Source: an uncultured bacterium (GTDB taxonomy: Bacteria > Cyanobacteriota > Vampirovibrionia > Gastranaerophilales > Gastranaerophilaceae). Taken from it: 8,859 nucleotides of DNA. The position numbers were made by a program, and so were the translations under genes. Positions 1 through 5,615 of the stretch are shown here, piece by piece. The stretch's first letter is position 1. Each line of letters opens with the position of its first letter. The stretch covers positions 1 through 8,859 of the forward strand of contig CAMDZX010000072.1 of the NCBI GenBank assembly GCA_945910925.1, read 5' to 3'. Under the pieces are notes generated by a model. That model saw nothing but the letters and a program-made list of their open reading frames with translations, did not search any database and was not told where the DNA came from.

Positions 1-241
1 ATACTCCCCTATAAAAATGGCTATTTATCAACTGTTTGTTGTGACATAGCCTAAAAGAATCTTTCATTTCCAACAAGTCGTTGATACTTTTATTCAACGT
101 AGCAACGGTTGAAGAATAAGAAGATGTTTCGGATGTAATCAGCGAAGATAATTCAGTAATCTTATCTTGCAAAAAGTTAAAGTTACCGTTCAACACGGCA
201 GATGAAGCCAATGAACCGTATTCAATTTCAGTTAAACTCAT
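1..241 (-). CDS. Probable phage tail/fibre protein, N-terminal part (runs off the window)
   Basis: An open frame starts with ATG at 241-239 and stays open for 80 codons to the window edge. The product begins MSLTEIEYGSLASSAVLNGN and continues with a Ser/Thr-rich, helical-looking stretch (about residues 24-60). This style is seen at the start of phage tail-fibre or tail-appendage proteins, but I cannot name a family. The start codon overlaps the stop of the upstream gene (238-483) as ATGA, which suggests translational coupling. A GAAAGGA ribosome binding site lies upstream. After about residue 61 the translation (FRLCHNKQLINSHFYRGV) looks less like the preceding Ser/Thr-rich sequence. In an alternative frame this region ends quickly with LGYVTTNS and a stop, so a frameshift or recombined end is possible. 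Presence of a gene is likely; its function is a positional inference. Confidence 0.6.
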   Translation of the reverse strand, partial: MSLTEIEYGSLASSAVLNGNFNFLQDKITELSSLITSETSSYSSTVATLNKSINDLLEMKDSFRLCHNKQLINSHFYRGV

Positions 242-483
242 TTTTTTGTCCTTTCATTAATAATTACTTCGTAAATTTTATCGACTTTTTTCTGCATATC
301 GCTTAATTGTTCTTTCATTGCGGAATTTTGTTCTTTTGTCGTATATTTGAGAGCAATTTCTTCAAGAATCTCTCTGTGTGCAACTTCTAATTGTTGCGGG
401 GTAACAAAAACGTTGTACTGAAAAAACATAGCAATAATGACAAAAGCAGTCGGAGCGTACTTTTGAACAATCTCTTTATCCAT
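238..483 (-). CDS. Small one-TM coiled-coil protein, holin-like
   Basis: This encodes 81 residues. Residues 9-28 (YAPTAFVIIAMFFQYNVFVT) form one hydrophobic segment long enough to span the membrane. Residues 30-81 are charged and heptad-like (QLEVAHREILEEIALKY, then MKEQLSDMQKKVDKIYEVI), so a cytoplasmic or periplasmic helix or coiled coil is expected. Small phage proteins with one N-terminal TM segment and a charged helical tail, lying next to tail and lysis genes, are often annotated as holins or holin-associated proteins. That role is inferred from layout and position. The ribosome binding site is AGAAAGG about 5 nt before ATG, the same box used by the capsid and adaptor genes. The stop overlaps the next start (ATGA). 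Unusually, it is about 2 kb from the endolysin, with accessory genes between them. Confidence 0.65.
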   Translation of the reverse strand: MDKEIVQKYAPTAFVIIAMFFQYNVFVTPQQLEVAHREILEEIALKYTTKEQNSAMKEQLSDMQKKVDKIYEVIINERTKK

Positions 484-512
484 AAAAATCCTTTCTAAAA
501 TAAATATTAAGT

Positions 513-572
513 TTTGTAACAGAATTTCAAAAATATGTTATAAAAAAGGCAACTTTTTTAAAGTTATATACT
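513..572 (+). promoter_or_regulatory. Possible promoter/operator of the plus-strand cassette
   Basis: This AT-rich stretch lies upstream of the 105-residue gene. A weak sigma70-like pair is visible: TTGTAA at 514-519 and TTATAA at 538-543 with an 18-nt spacer. TATACT at 567-572 is another possible -10 box without a good -35. A perfect 6-bp inverted repeat around three T bases (AACTTTTTTAAAGTT, 551-565) falls just after the first pair, where a repressor could act. This is only a promoter-like match; in DNA this AT-rich such matches occur by chance. Confidence 0.28.
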
Positions 573-617
573 TTATATATATGTAAATGATTTAATAAGT
601 CCCGAGGAGAGCATAAA

Positions 618-935
618 ATGGCATTATTATTCGCAAATGTTGCGGAAGAATACGCAGCACGCAAAAGTGAAGAAGATACAGTAACACTTTCAAACAAGGT
701 GTGTGAATTATTTGATGTCATAGATGACGCACCTCAAACAGAAGAAAGAAGTGATGTACCGCCACAAAAATTGTTTGTCACTTCAATCGCAGACGAATAT
801 TACAAAAAATCAATTGACGATATTAATAACACAAAGGTCGGTAACAAAGCAGTAAGAAAGAAAAATTTTCAACAAATCATGAAAGAATCCTTCTTTTATG
901 GTGCAAACAGATTCGGTAACAACTTCATAGCCTAG
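618..935 (+). CDS. Unknown 105-residue acidic protein with an internal duplication
   Basis: I do not recognise this family. The start is supported by GAGGAGA about 6 nt before the ATG. The product is acidic in its first two thirds (EEDTVTLSNKVCELFDVIDDAPQTEER) and basic/aromatic at the end (KVGNKAVRKKNFQQIMKESF, then FYGANRFGNNFIA). No TM segment or signal peptide is seen. Residues 4-19 (LFANVAEEYAARKSEE) resemble residues 52-68 (LFVTSIADEYYKKSIDD): both read LF, two or three residues, V/I-A-E/D-E-Y, two or three residues, then K-S and acidic residues. This suggests two copies of a short binding motif. It is transcribed against the surrounding virion genes and is followed by its own small gene and terminator, so it may be an independently expressed accessory (moron) gene. 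An anti-defence, exclusion or regulatory role is possible but unsupported. Confidence 0.72.
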   Translation: MALLFANVAEEYAARKSEEDTVTLSNKVCELFDVIDDAPQTEERSDVPPQKLFVTSIADEYYKKSIDDINNTKVGNKAVRKKNFQQIMKESFFYGANRFGNNFIA

Positions 936-999
936 GGGTAAATGACATTGGTTTAACCTGATACCCACAAGCCCAACACTCCGAGAGGGGGGTAAATGA
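935..999 (+). promoter_or_regulatory. Duplicated start box with alternative pairing before the 43-residue ORF
   Basis: The 11-mer GGGGTAAATGA occurs at 935-945 and again at 989-999. The second copy is the ribosome binding site and ATG of the 43-residue ORF. The first opens only a four-codon ORF (ATG at 942, MTLV, stop at 956). TACCC at 962-966 can pair with GGGTA in either copy (936-940 or 990-994), so the two pairings compete. If it pairs with the second copy, that site is masked. Two short palindromes, AATGACATT (941-949) and GGTTTAACC (950-958), lie inside the upstream fold. The base matches are directly seen; a regulatory role is inference. Confidence 0.35.
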
Positions 1000-1127
1000 A
1001 AAGGTTCAGATTAAACAATTCTATCACCTACACCCGGCAGACATATAACAGGCTAAGAGGCAAAATAAGAACCAATCTAAAAAAGCATTATACGGAGACA
1101 TCTCCGATAGGGACAGGGACAAATTAG
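996..1127 (+). CDS. Very basic 43-residue small protein, unknown
   Basis: This small ORF starts with ATG at 996, preceded by GAGAGGGGGG about 3 nt upstream, and ends with TAG at 1125-1127. The product starts MKRFRLNNSITYTRQTYNRL and continues with a Lys/Arg-rich stretch (RGKIRTNLKKHY) and a polar tail (TETSPIGTGTN). About ten of the first 30 residues are Lys or Arg and there is no acidic residue before position 34, so nucleic-acid or membrane binding is conceivable. It lies 60 bp after the 105-residue gene on the same strand and 12 bp before a strong terminator, so the two form a natural two-gene unit. The spacing from the GGGGGG to ATG is short. A palindrome (CGGAGA CA TCTCCG, 1093-1106) lies inside it. 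It could instead be a structured RNA read as an ORF; confidence is moderate. Confidence 0.45.
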   Translation: MKRFRLNNSITYTRQTYNRLRGKIRTNLKKHYTETSPIGTGTN

Positions 1128-1139
1128 GAAAAATTTAAC

Positions 1140-1165
1140 GACGGTCACACACAGACCGTCTTTTT
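1140..1165 (+). terminator. Intrinsic terminator of the plus-strand cassette
   Basis: A perfect 7-bp stem, GACGGTC (1140-1146) and GACCGTC (1154-1160), encloses a 7-nt loop and is followed at once by TTTTT (1161-1165) and more T-rich sequence. This is a textbook plus-strand intrinsic terminator. Its T tract overlaps the stop codon of the convergent minus-strand gene (1164-1166). On the minus strand the stem is followed only by GTTAAATTTTT, so termination that way would be weaker. Confidence 0.9.
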
Positions 1166-2276
1166 ATTTTATTTTATATTCATCAGGAGTAACAGAATTA
1201 ATTTTTTCCTTGATTTTATCAAAATATTTTTTAGCAACCATTCTATCTTTCTTATCAACAAGCAATAAAGCAGGATGCTTCACCGGTCTGCTAAAATTCT
1301 TACCGCCCAAAACATTTCTAAATTCAAGTACCGGATTTTCATATATATATTTTTTATTAGATTTATCAAATTCAAAATCCATAAAATTAAATTTTTTATT
1401 TTTCAAATCAACAAATGTATTATTGGTATGTTGGAAATCAATTAAGAAGTTTTTATCCATAAGTATGGCATCAACAGCTTCTTTAAAAGCTCTACGTGGC
1501 ATTTTAGAAACATCTTTTAAGTAGTTTATATATGCATTTACCAACTCTTTATAATTTTTGCTAAAAACATCGCAATTAGTGAATGTCATAGCCTCAGACT
1601 CGGGTGCAAAAAATCCTTTCGGGATATTTTGTTCTCCGCCTTGATTTATCACTTCCAGACATTTTTTACCTGCTTCACGTCCGTATTTTTTATTCACAAA
1701 AGCAAACTGATTAAAATTAATATATTGTGTACAATCAGGATATTCAAAAGTACATCCCATCAATTGCATCAAGTGATTAAACACATTTGAAGTTGGATGT
1801 TTCCCTTCAACTTTTTTTAGAATCATAATATTATTTTTTTGTTTAATTGCTTCTAACGGAGTCACAGAAGTTCTTCCATAAAGCTCTGAATTTTTTCCGA
1901 CAACTGCAAACAGCGGTAATCCAAGATTTTCTTGTGCAAGGACATTTTCATCATGTTTAATCGGAACAAGCCTTAGTTTTGCAGGAATATTATCTTTATT
2001 TTGTATGGCAGTTTTTTCTATTCTAATCACCATATCAGGATGTTCGGGCAGAGGAAAAACTACCGCATCCTTACCAAAAGCTAAAGTTTTTTGTGATATT
2101 AATTGATTTATAACAGTTTTTGGATTTGTTTTAAAAATATCATTATATGTTTTAACAAATGTATCTTTAGCAGGAGATGACTCTAATTTAGAAGGTGAAA
2201 TTGCACGCCTGATAGCTTTTATAGGCGATGATACGAGTTGTTTTGTACATTGTTTTAAACAAGATAGTTTTAGCAT
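1164..2276 (-). CDS. 370-residue protein with a degenerate kinase-like core
   Basis: The start is supported by GGAAGG 8 nt upstream. Residues 1-31 are Lys/Arg/Ser-rich with no acidic residue and may be a targeting tail. The remainder has kinase-like landmarks in the expected order: GKDAVVFPLPEHPDMVIRIE (68-87) resembles the beta-strand pair of aminoglycoside-phosphotransferase-like folds, MILKKVEGKHP (151-161) a hinge, FLIDFQHTNN (277-286) a catalytic loop with D280 and N285 at Brenner-type D-x4-N spacing, and FNFMDFEF (296-303) a metal-binding D300 about 15 residues later. No canonical HxD or DFG is present. I infer an atypical or decayed APH/HipA-like kinase fold; sequence alone cannot show activity. 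It follows the endolysin on the same strand after a gap containing a dispersed repeat, and converges on the plus-strand cassette. It could be a host gene, a phage moron or a secreted effector. A kinase-unrelated fold remains possible. Confidence 0.78.
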   Translation of the reverse strand: MLKLSCLKQCTKQLVSSPIKAIRRAISPSKLESSPAKDTFVKTYNDIFKTNPKTVINQLISQKTLAFGKDAVVFPLPEHPDMVIRIEKTAIQNKDNIPAKLRLVPIKHDENVLAQENLGLPLFAVVGKNSELYGRTSVTPLEAIKQKNNIMILKKVEGKHPTSNVFNHLMQLMGCTFEYPDCTQYINFNQFAFVNKKYGREAGKKCLEVINQGGEQNIPKGFFAPESEAMTFTNCDVFSKNYKELVNAYINYLKDVSKMPRRAFKEAVDAILMDKNFLIDFQHTNNTFVDLKNKKFNFMDFEFDKSNKKYIYENPVLEFRNVLGGKNFSRPVKHPALLLVDKKDRMVAKKYFDKIKEKINSVTPDEYKIK

Positions 2277-2282
2277 AGGGAT

Positions 2283-2314
2283 AACCTTCCGAGTATAAAA
2301 GGTTCTTTAAGGTT
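2283..2314 (-). promoter_or_regulatory. Possible RBS-masking hairpin before the kinase-like gene
   Basis: On the minus strand the ribosome binding site region reads GGAAGGTT (2290-2283). Two upstream copies of AACCTT (2304-2299 and 2314-2309) are each complementary to its AAGGTT part. Pairing with either copy would cover the ribosome binding site. TATACT in the loop (2297-2292) resembles a -10 box but lies too close to the start to leave a useful leader. The complementarity is seen; regulation is inferred. Confidence 0.35.
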
Positions 2315-2316
2315 CA

Positions 2317-2340
2317 AAATTGCCTAAAACTCGGCAATTT
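2317..2340 (-). terminator. Hairpin between endolysin and kinase-like gene, terminator-like
   Basis: AAATTGCC (2317-2324) and GGCAATTT (2333-2340) form a perfect 8-bp stem with an 8-nt loop. On the minus strand the stem ends in TTT and is followed by TGAACC, so the T tract is short. It may end endolysin transcription weakly or act as a leader hairpin for the kinase-like gene. Confidence 0.45.
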
Positions 2341-2387
2341 GTTACAAACTGCAACATAAATTTCATAAAAAATGTGACTGAGTAGCA

Positions 2388-2476
2388 GTCAGGCATTGCC
2401 GGACTTTTAGTAGTAGGGTAGACTTTAGTCTACCAACCAACATCCTAAAACACAAAAATGCACAATATTTCGCACC
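2388..2476 (-). repeat. Composite dispersed repeat, copy A
   Basis: This carries three modules shared with other gaps: GTCAGGCATTGCCGGAC (2388-2404, imperfect palindrome), GGTAGACTTTAGTCTACC (2417-2434, 8-bp perfect palindrome) followed by CATCCTAAAA, and AATATTTCGCACC (2464-2476). The same modules in the same order recur in copies B to D. It fills the gap between endolysin and kinase-like gene; no ORF is credible here. Confidence 0.85.
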
Positions 2477-2514
2477 AAAATAAATCACTCAGCAACCTTT
2501 CTTATTTACCCAAA

Positions 2515-3003
2515 TCACAATTTATTATAATACCATTTTATTTTATTCCTTATAAAATTCCCTACTTCTTGTGTTTTTATTTCAGGGTATGGAGGCAGAT
2601 ATACGATATCTATTTTTCCGGCAGATGTAGTTTTAGGGTTTTTGAGCCCGAACTCATAATGAGTCATAATATGGTTGGCATCAATCGGAATAGAGTATTT
2701 TTTAGCTATTGAAGCGGCGAAACTGAATAACGCTTCACATTGTATTTTAGTCAAAGGATACCCGCCTCGGTTATTAGCAGAAGAATAACCATACATTCCG
2801 CACATAGCGATACCAATAGCACCTGTATTACCTCCGCCTGTATGCGCGGCATATTTACCGTCATAACAATTTTCATTATCTTCGGGTTTAAAAATCCCAT
2901 TGTTAATCCTCCCGTTTTTATCAATCAAATAGTGGTAATGTTTTAAGTCAACGGAATTAGGGGTATATGCCCCTGCAGTCCAATGAATAATAATTTTTTC
3001 CAT
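2515..3003 (-). CDS. Phage endolysin: N-acetylmuramoyl-L-alanine amidase (Amidase_2/T7 lysozyme type)
   Basis: This encodes 162 residues, about the size of T7 lysozyme (151). It is a single-domain zinc amidase that cuts the bond between MurNAc and L-Ala in peptidoglycan during lysis. IIIHWTAG (4-11) gives the first zinc ligand H7; YHYLIDKNGRI (23-33) matches the YHFII..DGTV segment of T7 lysozyme with its catalytic Tyr at Y23; AAHTGGGNTGAIGIAMCG (52-69) is the conserved core; MTHYEFG (113-119) gives H115; GKIDIVYLPP (129-138) gives catalytic K130 and D132 as likely third ligand, where T7 has Cys. No signal peptide is visible, so export would rely on a holin. The start is supported by TAAGGAG upstream. 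No cell-wall-binding domain is present. The gene is isolated from the tail hub gene by a repeat-filled 300-bp gap. Confidence 0.93.
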   Translation of the reverse strand: MEKIIIHWTAGAYTPNSVDLKHYHYLIDKNGRINNGIFKPEDNENCYDGKYAAHTGGGNTGAIGIAMCGMYGYSSANNRGGYPLTKIQCEALFSFAASIAKKYSIPIDANHIMTHYEFGLKNPKTTSAGKIDIVYLPPYPEIKTQEVGNFIRNKIKWYYNKL

Positions 3004-3047
3004 AATAATCTCCTTAAATATTTAAAATACCGACTGAAGTCAAACAA

Positions 3048-3069
3048 ATACAACAAATCTTCCTCTCCA
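3048..3069 (-). repeat. Fragment of the CTCTCC repeat module
   Basis: The plus strand reads CAACAAATCTTCCTCTCC around here, a degenerate version of the AACAAATCCAACATTTCTCATACCC/CTCTCC module seen intact near 5854-5887 and 8568-8610. It lacks the GGAGAGG arm. It sits upstream of the endolysin start. Confidence 0.5.
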
Positions 3070-3110
3070 TTGCAGTACTGTCCAGAATAATCCTATAAAA
3101 AATAGCGTAG

Positions 3111-3224
3111 GTCAGGCATTGCCTGACTTTTAGCTTAAATTTTCCTTGGTAAGGATTAATTTCTAAGTAATTGTAGACTTTAGCCTACCAACATCCTAAA
3201 ATTCACAAAGCGACGATATTTTGT
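3111..3224 (-). repeat. Composite dispersed repeat, copy B (diverged)
   Basis: It starts with a perfect palindrome around one base, GTCAGGCATTGCCTGAC (3111-3127), then CTTTTAG as in copy A. About 45 bp later it has GTAGACTTTAGCCTACC (3173-3189), ACATCCTAAAA, and a degraded end module (GATATTTTGTA for AATATTTCGCACC). Module order and orientation match copy A. The 300-bp gap 3004-3306 holds this repeat and a terminator-like hairpin, with no credible gene. Confidence 0.75.
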
Positions 3225-3253
3225 ATCATTTCTACATTCAAACAATATAAATT

Positions 3254-3287
3254 GAGTTTGCGAAGAACCAATATTCTCCGCAAACTC
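3254..3287 (-). terminator. Terminator-like hairpin after the tail hub gene
   Basis: GAGTTTGCG (3254-3262) and CGCAAACTC (3279-3287) form a perfect 9-bp stem. An inner AGAA/TTCT pairing (3264-3267 with 3274-3277) extends it. On the minus strand it starts 20 nt after the hub gene's stop and is followed by AATTTATATT, a mixed A/T tract. It probably ends or attenuates transcription before the endolysin. Confidence 0.6.
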
Positions 3288-3306
3288 TAAAGTAAAAAAT
3301 AAACAA

Positions 3307-4857
3307 TCAATACATTGGTTTAAGTTTTATATGAGTAAACTCAAGATTTCTTATACAGAAATCCTGCCCTTCTTTGAGAGTATAGAAGTGAAACTCAAGA
3401 GTCCTAAAAATTTCAGACGGCAGTTTGTAGTAACAACTTGCATTTTCAGGCGCATAATAATATGTATCATAAAACCCTTTATCCCAATACAAAGCATTTT
3501 TGAGGGTTTTTGCAACAATATTTCTTTTCTTTGGTTTTTTCAGGGAATCATAATTTTTGATATATTCAACATAAAAATCATTTGTATAAGACAAATCTAG
3601 CCCGATTTTTGGCGGAATAAACAATATTTTTAACATATTATCAATCCCGAAATTCAGCGGTGACGTATTATAAAAACTTTCCACGAAGATGCCGTGAAAA
3701 TCTGTTCCCATATACTCCTGATATATTTTCCCGTTTTTGTCACCCGAGTATAGAACATTATCCACAATTTGCAGACAAGATATTTTCGGACAAACCCTTT
3801 TAACCCATTCCTGATGAACATAATCATAGATAAGAATTGTAGAATAATTTTCATCATTTGTCGGAATAAGGAACCAAAACTCATTTTTATCTGCGAGTAT
3901 AACGGAAATCATTTTAATCTCATCCGTATTTGATGTCATATTAAACAATTCTTTTTGGATATTAAGTGCAATATTTTTCCCGAGCGTTTTATTCCCGAGA
4001 ACGGATTGATTAAATGAGAATATTCCCTTTTTATTGTTGTCATAAAAATATAACTCGGTACCATGAAACACAAACGCATTGTAACCTGCACATCCACCGG
4101 GACATTCTTCCGAGACGTAAAAATCACCGTTAGAATCGTATCCGACAAGACAAGAGGAATCGCTATGAAATACTGCGACGGACGAAACATATACCGTAAT
4201 TGCGGTAATATCTTTGACAAATTCGATATAACCTGCTGATGTTACAATTGCGGCATCTGCGGTCGCAAAATCATAAATATTCTGTTGCACGGAGTACCAT
4301 AAAACATTTTTGTTATAAATCCATAACCTGCCGTTAAAATTAAGTACGCCAAGCCCTTTAATATCACGTCCGTCACGGTCTTTTGCGGTTATTCTGACAA
4401 CTTCATCAAGAACTCCGTCATCATTATATTTATCTAGCTCGATGGTTAATAAATCTTCTCCGTTGGAGAATACGAACAAATCACTCCACCCCTGGGCAAA
4501 ATCGACTGCGGACGACTTACCTGTGACGGAAAGACCATCAACTTTTTGTATTAACAGGTTTGAATTCGGGATAAAGAGGTAGATTTTACCTTCAACGGTT
4601 GATTCTGTATGTACAAAAAAATATGTTTTGGAGTTTTGAACACTTTCAAACATATTAACGACCTTTTTATTTCCGGGTATAAGATTGCATATCAAGGTAT
4701 TACCTTTTGCAGTCCTTATTCCGATACCTGAATTAATACCTGTATCATAAAGCTCGACATTTTGCATATCGGAAGCAGTAATTTTTTTTGAAGAGAATGC
4801 GGCATCTTGTTTACAGATACCGCCAAACACATTACAATATAGAGATGCAGATGACAT
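3307..4857 (-). CDS. Podovirus tail hub / stabilisation protein, beta-propeller-like
   Basis: This encodes 516 residues, strand-rich throughout. It starts with VFGGICKQDAAF (10-21), like the N-terminal 'GG+x(n)D/A' opening of podoviral hub proteins. Several repeats of about 50-65 residues follow in which short strands end in G/N/D turns, such as GWSDLFVFSNGEDLLTIELD (123-142), GLGVLNFNGRLWIYNKNVLW (168-187), NAFVFHGTELYFYDNNKKGI (260-279) and the blade FWFLIPTN...ILIYDYVHQEWVKR (327-354) then NVLYSGDKNGKIYQ (367-380). This pattern is typical of P22 gp10 / T7 gp12-type beta-propeller tail proteins that join the adaptor and plug the tail. The start is very well supported: AAGGAGGT, overlapping the upstream gene's stop, lies 3-10 nt before ATG, so the genes are tightly coupled. 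The residue 390-516 region is probably the C-terminal strand domain. The exact family needs a profile search. Confidence 0.75.
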   Translation of the reverse strand: MSSASLYCNVFGGICKQDAAFSSKKITASDMQNVELYDTGINSGIGIRTAKGNTLICNLIPGNKKVVNMFESVQNSKTYFFVHTESTVEGKIYLFIPNSNLLIQKVDGLSVTGKSSAVDFAQGWSDLFVFSNGEDLLTIELDKYNDDGVLDEVVRITAKDRDGRDIKGLGVLNFNGRLWIYNKNVLWYSVQQNIYDFATADAAIVTSAGYIEFVKDITAITVYVSSVAVFHSDSSCLVGYDSNGDFYVSEECPGGCAGYNAFVFHGTELYFYDNNKKGIFSFNQSVLGNKTLGKNIALNIQKELFNMTSNTDEIKMISVILADKNEFWFLIPTNDENYSTILIYDYVHQEWVKRVCPKISCLQIVDNVLYSGDKNGKIYQEYMGTDFHGIFVESFYNTSPLNFGIDNMLKILFIPPKIGLDLSYTNDFYVEYIKNYDSLKKPKKRNIVAKTLKNALYWDKGFYDTYYYAPENASCYYKLPSEIFRTLEFHFYTLKEGQDFCIRNLEFTHIKLKPMY

Positions 4858-4866
4858 AATACCTCC

Positions 4867-5532
4867 TTAAAACTTAACAGACATAGACTTTTTAACAGGG
4901 TTAGCTATTTTTATCAGCAATTTATATGCTTTATCAAACTGTAACCTATACCCTGCATAATTTTCATCATTCACGGAAGCAATTGAATCAACGAGAGCTT
5001 TTGCCAGAATCGTATTTTTGAATAATGCTTCGTATTTTTGGGGAATATCAATATAGTCAGTCGGATTTTCGAGATAAAATATTTCATTATCTTTTTTATC
5101 AAACCCTATTGATAAAGAAAGATATTTTATAACGACCTTATACCTCTTATCAGGTATAGACGAAAAAATAATATTATTTTCATCAATACCGAATTCTTCA
5201 GGCATACCGTATTCAGAAGCAGCTTCAAGCTCCGGATTATAGTCTAAATACTTTTTATCAATTTTTACGGAAAAAAGATTATCCTGAATATTTGCTTCAT
5301 TAAGTATATTCCCGCCGGGCAATTCATATTTATTAAACTTAGGCATTGTGGTAAAGTTGTATTTTTTTATCCTAAATGGGAATGGGTATGAATACCAAAT
5401 ATCAATAATTGCCTTATTTATGGAGGAAACCAGAGCAGGTTCAAAATCTTCTTTGTTTTCAGCGCCGGAATCAAACATAGACCACGGTTGAGAGGCAACA
5501 TCATTGTACAAATCTAAAAAATTAATAGTCAT
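4867..5532 (-). CDS. Head-tail adaptor-like protein (P22 gp4 / T7 gp11 type)
   Basis: This encodes 221 residues. N-terminal helices (residues 4-16 and about 30-48, with EPALVSSINKAIIDIWYSYP) are followed by a strand domain: FPFRIKKYNFTTMPKFNKYE (51-70), then YGMPEEFGIDENNIIFSSIP (108-127), then YKVVIKYLSLS (131-141), and IPQKYEALFKNTILAKALVD (163-182) with a final helix to residue 210. The 'P-x2-F-x-I-x-x-N-x-I-x-F...P' segment followed by 'V-x-I-x-Y' and then 'IP-x-x-Y-x-x-A' is the usual layout of podoviral tail-tubular A/adaptor proteins, which bind below the portal. It lies directly before the hub gene (9-bp gap), as in podoviruses. The ribosome binding site is AGAAAGG. A terminator-like hairpin lies in its leader. 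The family call is moderately sure; the position supports it strongly. Confidence 0.72.
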   Translation of the reverse strand: MTINFLDLYNDVASQPWSMFDSGAENKEDFEPALVSSINKAIIDIWYSYPFPFRIKKYNFTTMPKFNKYELPGGNILNEANIQDNLFSVKIDKKYLDYNPELEAASEYGMPEEFGIDENNIIFSSIPDKRYKVVIKYLSLSIGFDKKDNEIFYLENPTDYIDIPQKYEALFKNTILAKALVDSIASVNDENYAGYRLQFDKAYKLLIKIANPVKKSMSVKF

Positions 5533-5555
5533 AAAAAATCCTTTCTGTTTTTGAG

Positions 5556-5583
5556 TAAAGAAACACCCACCAAAAGGCGGGTG
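5556..5583 (-). terminator. Hairpin terminator/attenuator in the adaptor leader
   Basis: The minus-strand RNA would read CACCCGCC (5583-5576), a UUUU loop (5575-5572) and GGUGGGUG (5571-5564): eight consecutive pairs including one G-U. It is followed by TTTCTTTA. The plus-strand version has an A-C mismatch, so the element is better formed in minus-strand RNA. It lies 33 nt after the 65-residue gene and 32 nt before the adaptor ATG, so read-through must occur for the adaptor to be made unless a promoter lies in between. Confidence 0.75.
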
Positions 5584-5615
5584 AGAGTAATATGTTTAGT
5601 GAACAAAATTTTGAT

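Noticed and set aside
527..721. Minus-strand open frame of 64 codons
   Set aside because: It overlaps the better supported plus-strand 105-residue gene, has no ribosome binding site and its product lacks any recognisable pattern.
618..1140. Diversity-generating retroelement template region
   Set aside because: No reverse transcriptase gene, and no second copy with adenine-specific changes is visible in the window.
1210..1524. Plus-strand open frame of 104 codons
   Set aside because: It lies wholly inside the minus-strand kinase-like gene; the hydrophobic Phe/Ser/Leu-rich product is typical of an antisense shadow in AT-rich DNA.
2458..2946. Two plus-strand open frames across the endolysin
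   Set aside because: They are antisense to a clearly recognised amidase and lack ribosome binding sites.
3004..3045. Promoter upstream of the endolysin (TTGACT with TATTTA 17 nt later)
   Set aside because: The -10 match is poor and the transcription start would fall at or beyond the ribosome binding site.
3331..4220. Open frames on both strands inside the hub gene
   Set aside because: The 516-residue frame has a strong overlapping Shine-Dalgarno and coherent strand repeats; the others have neither.
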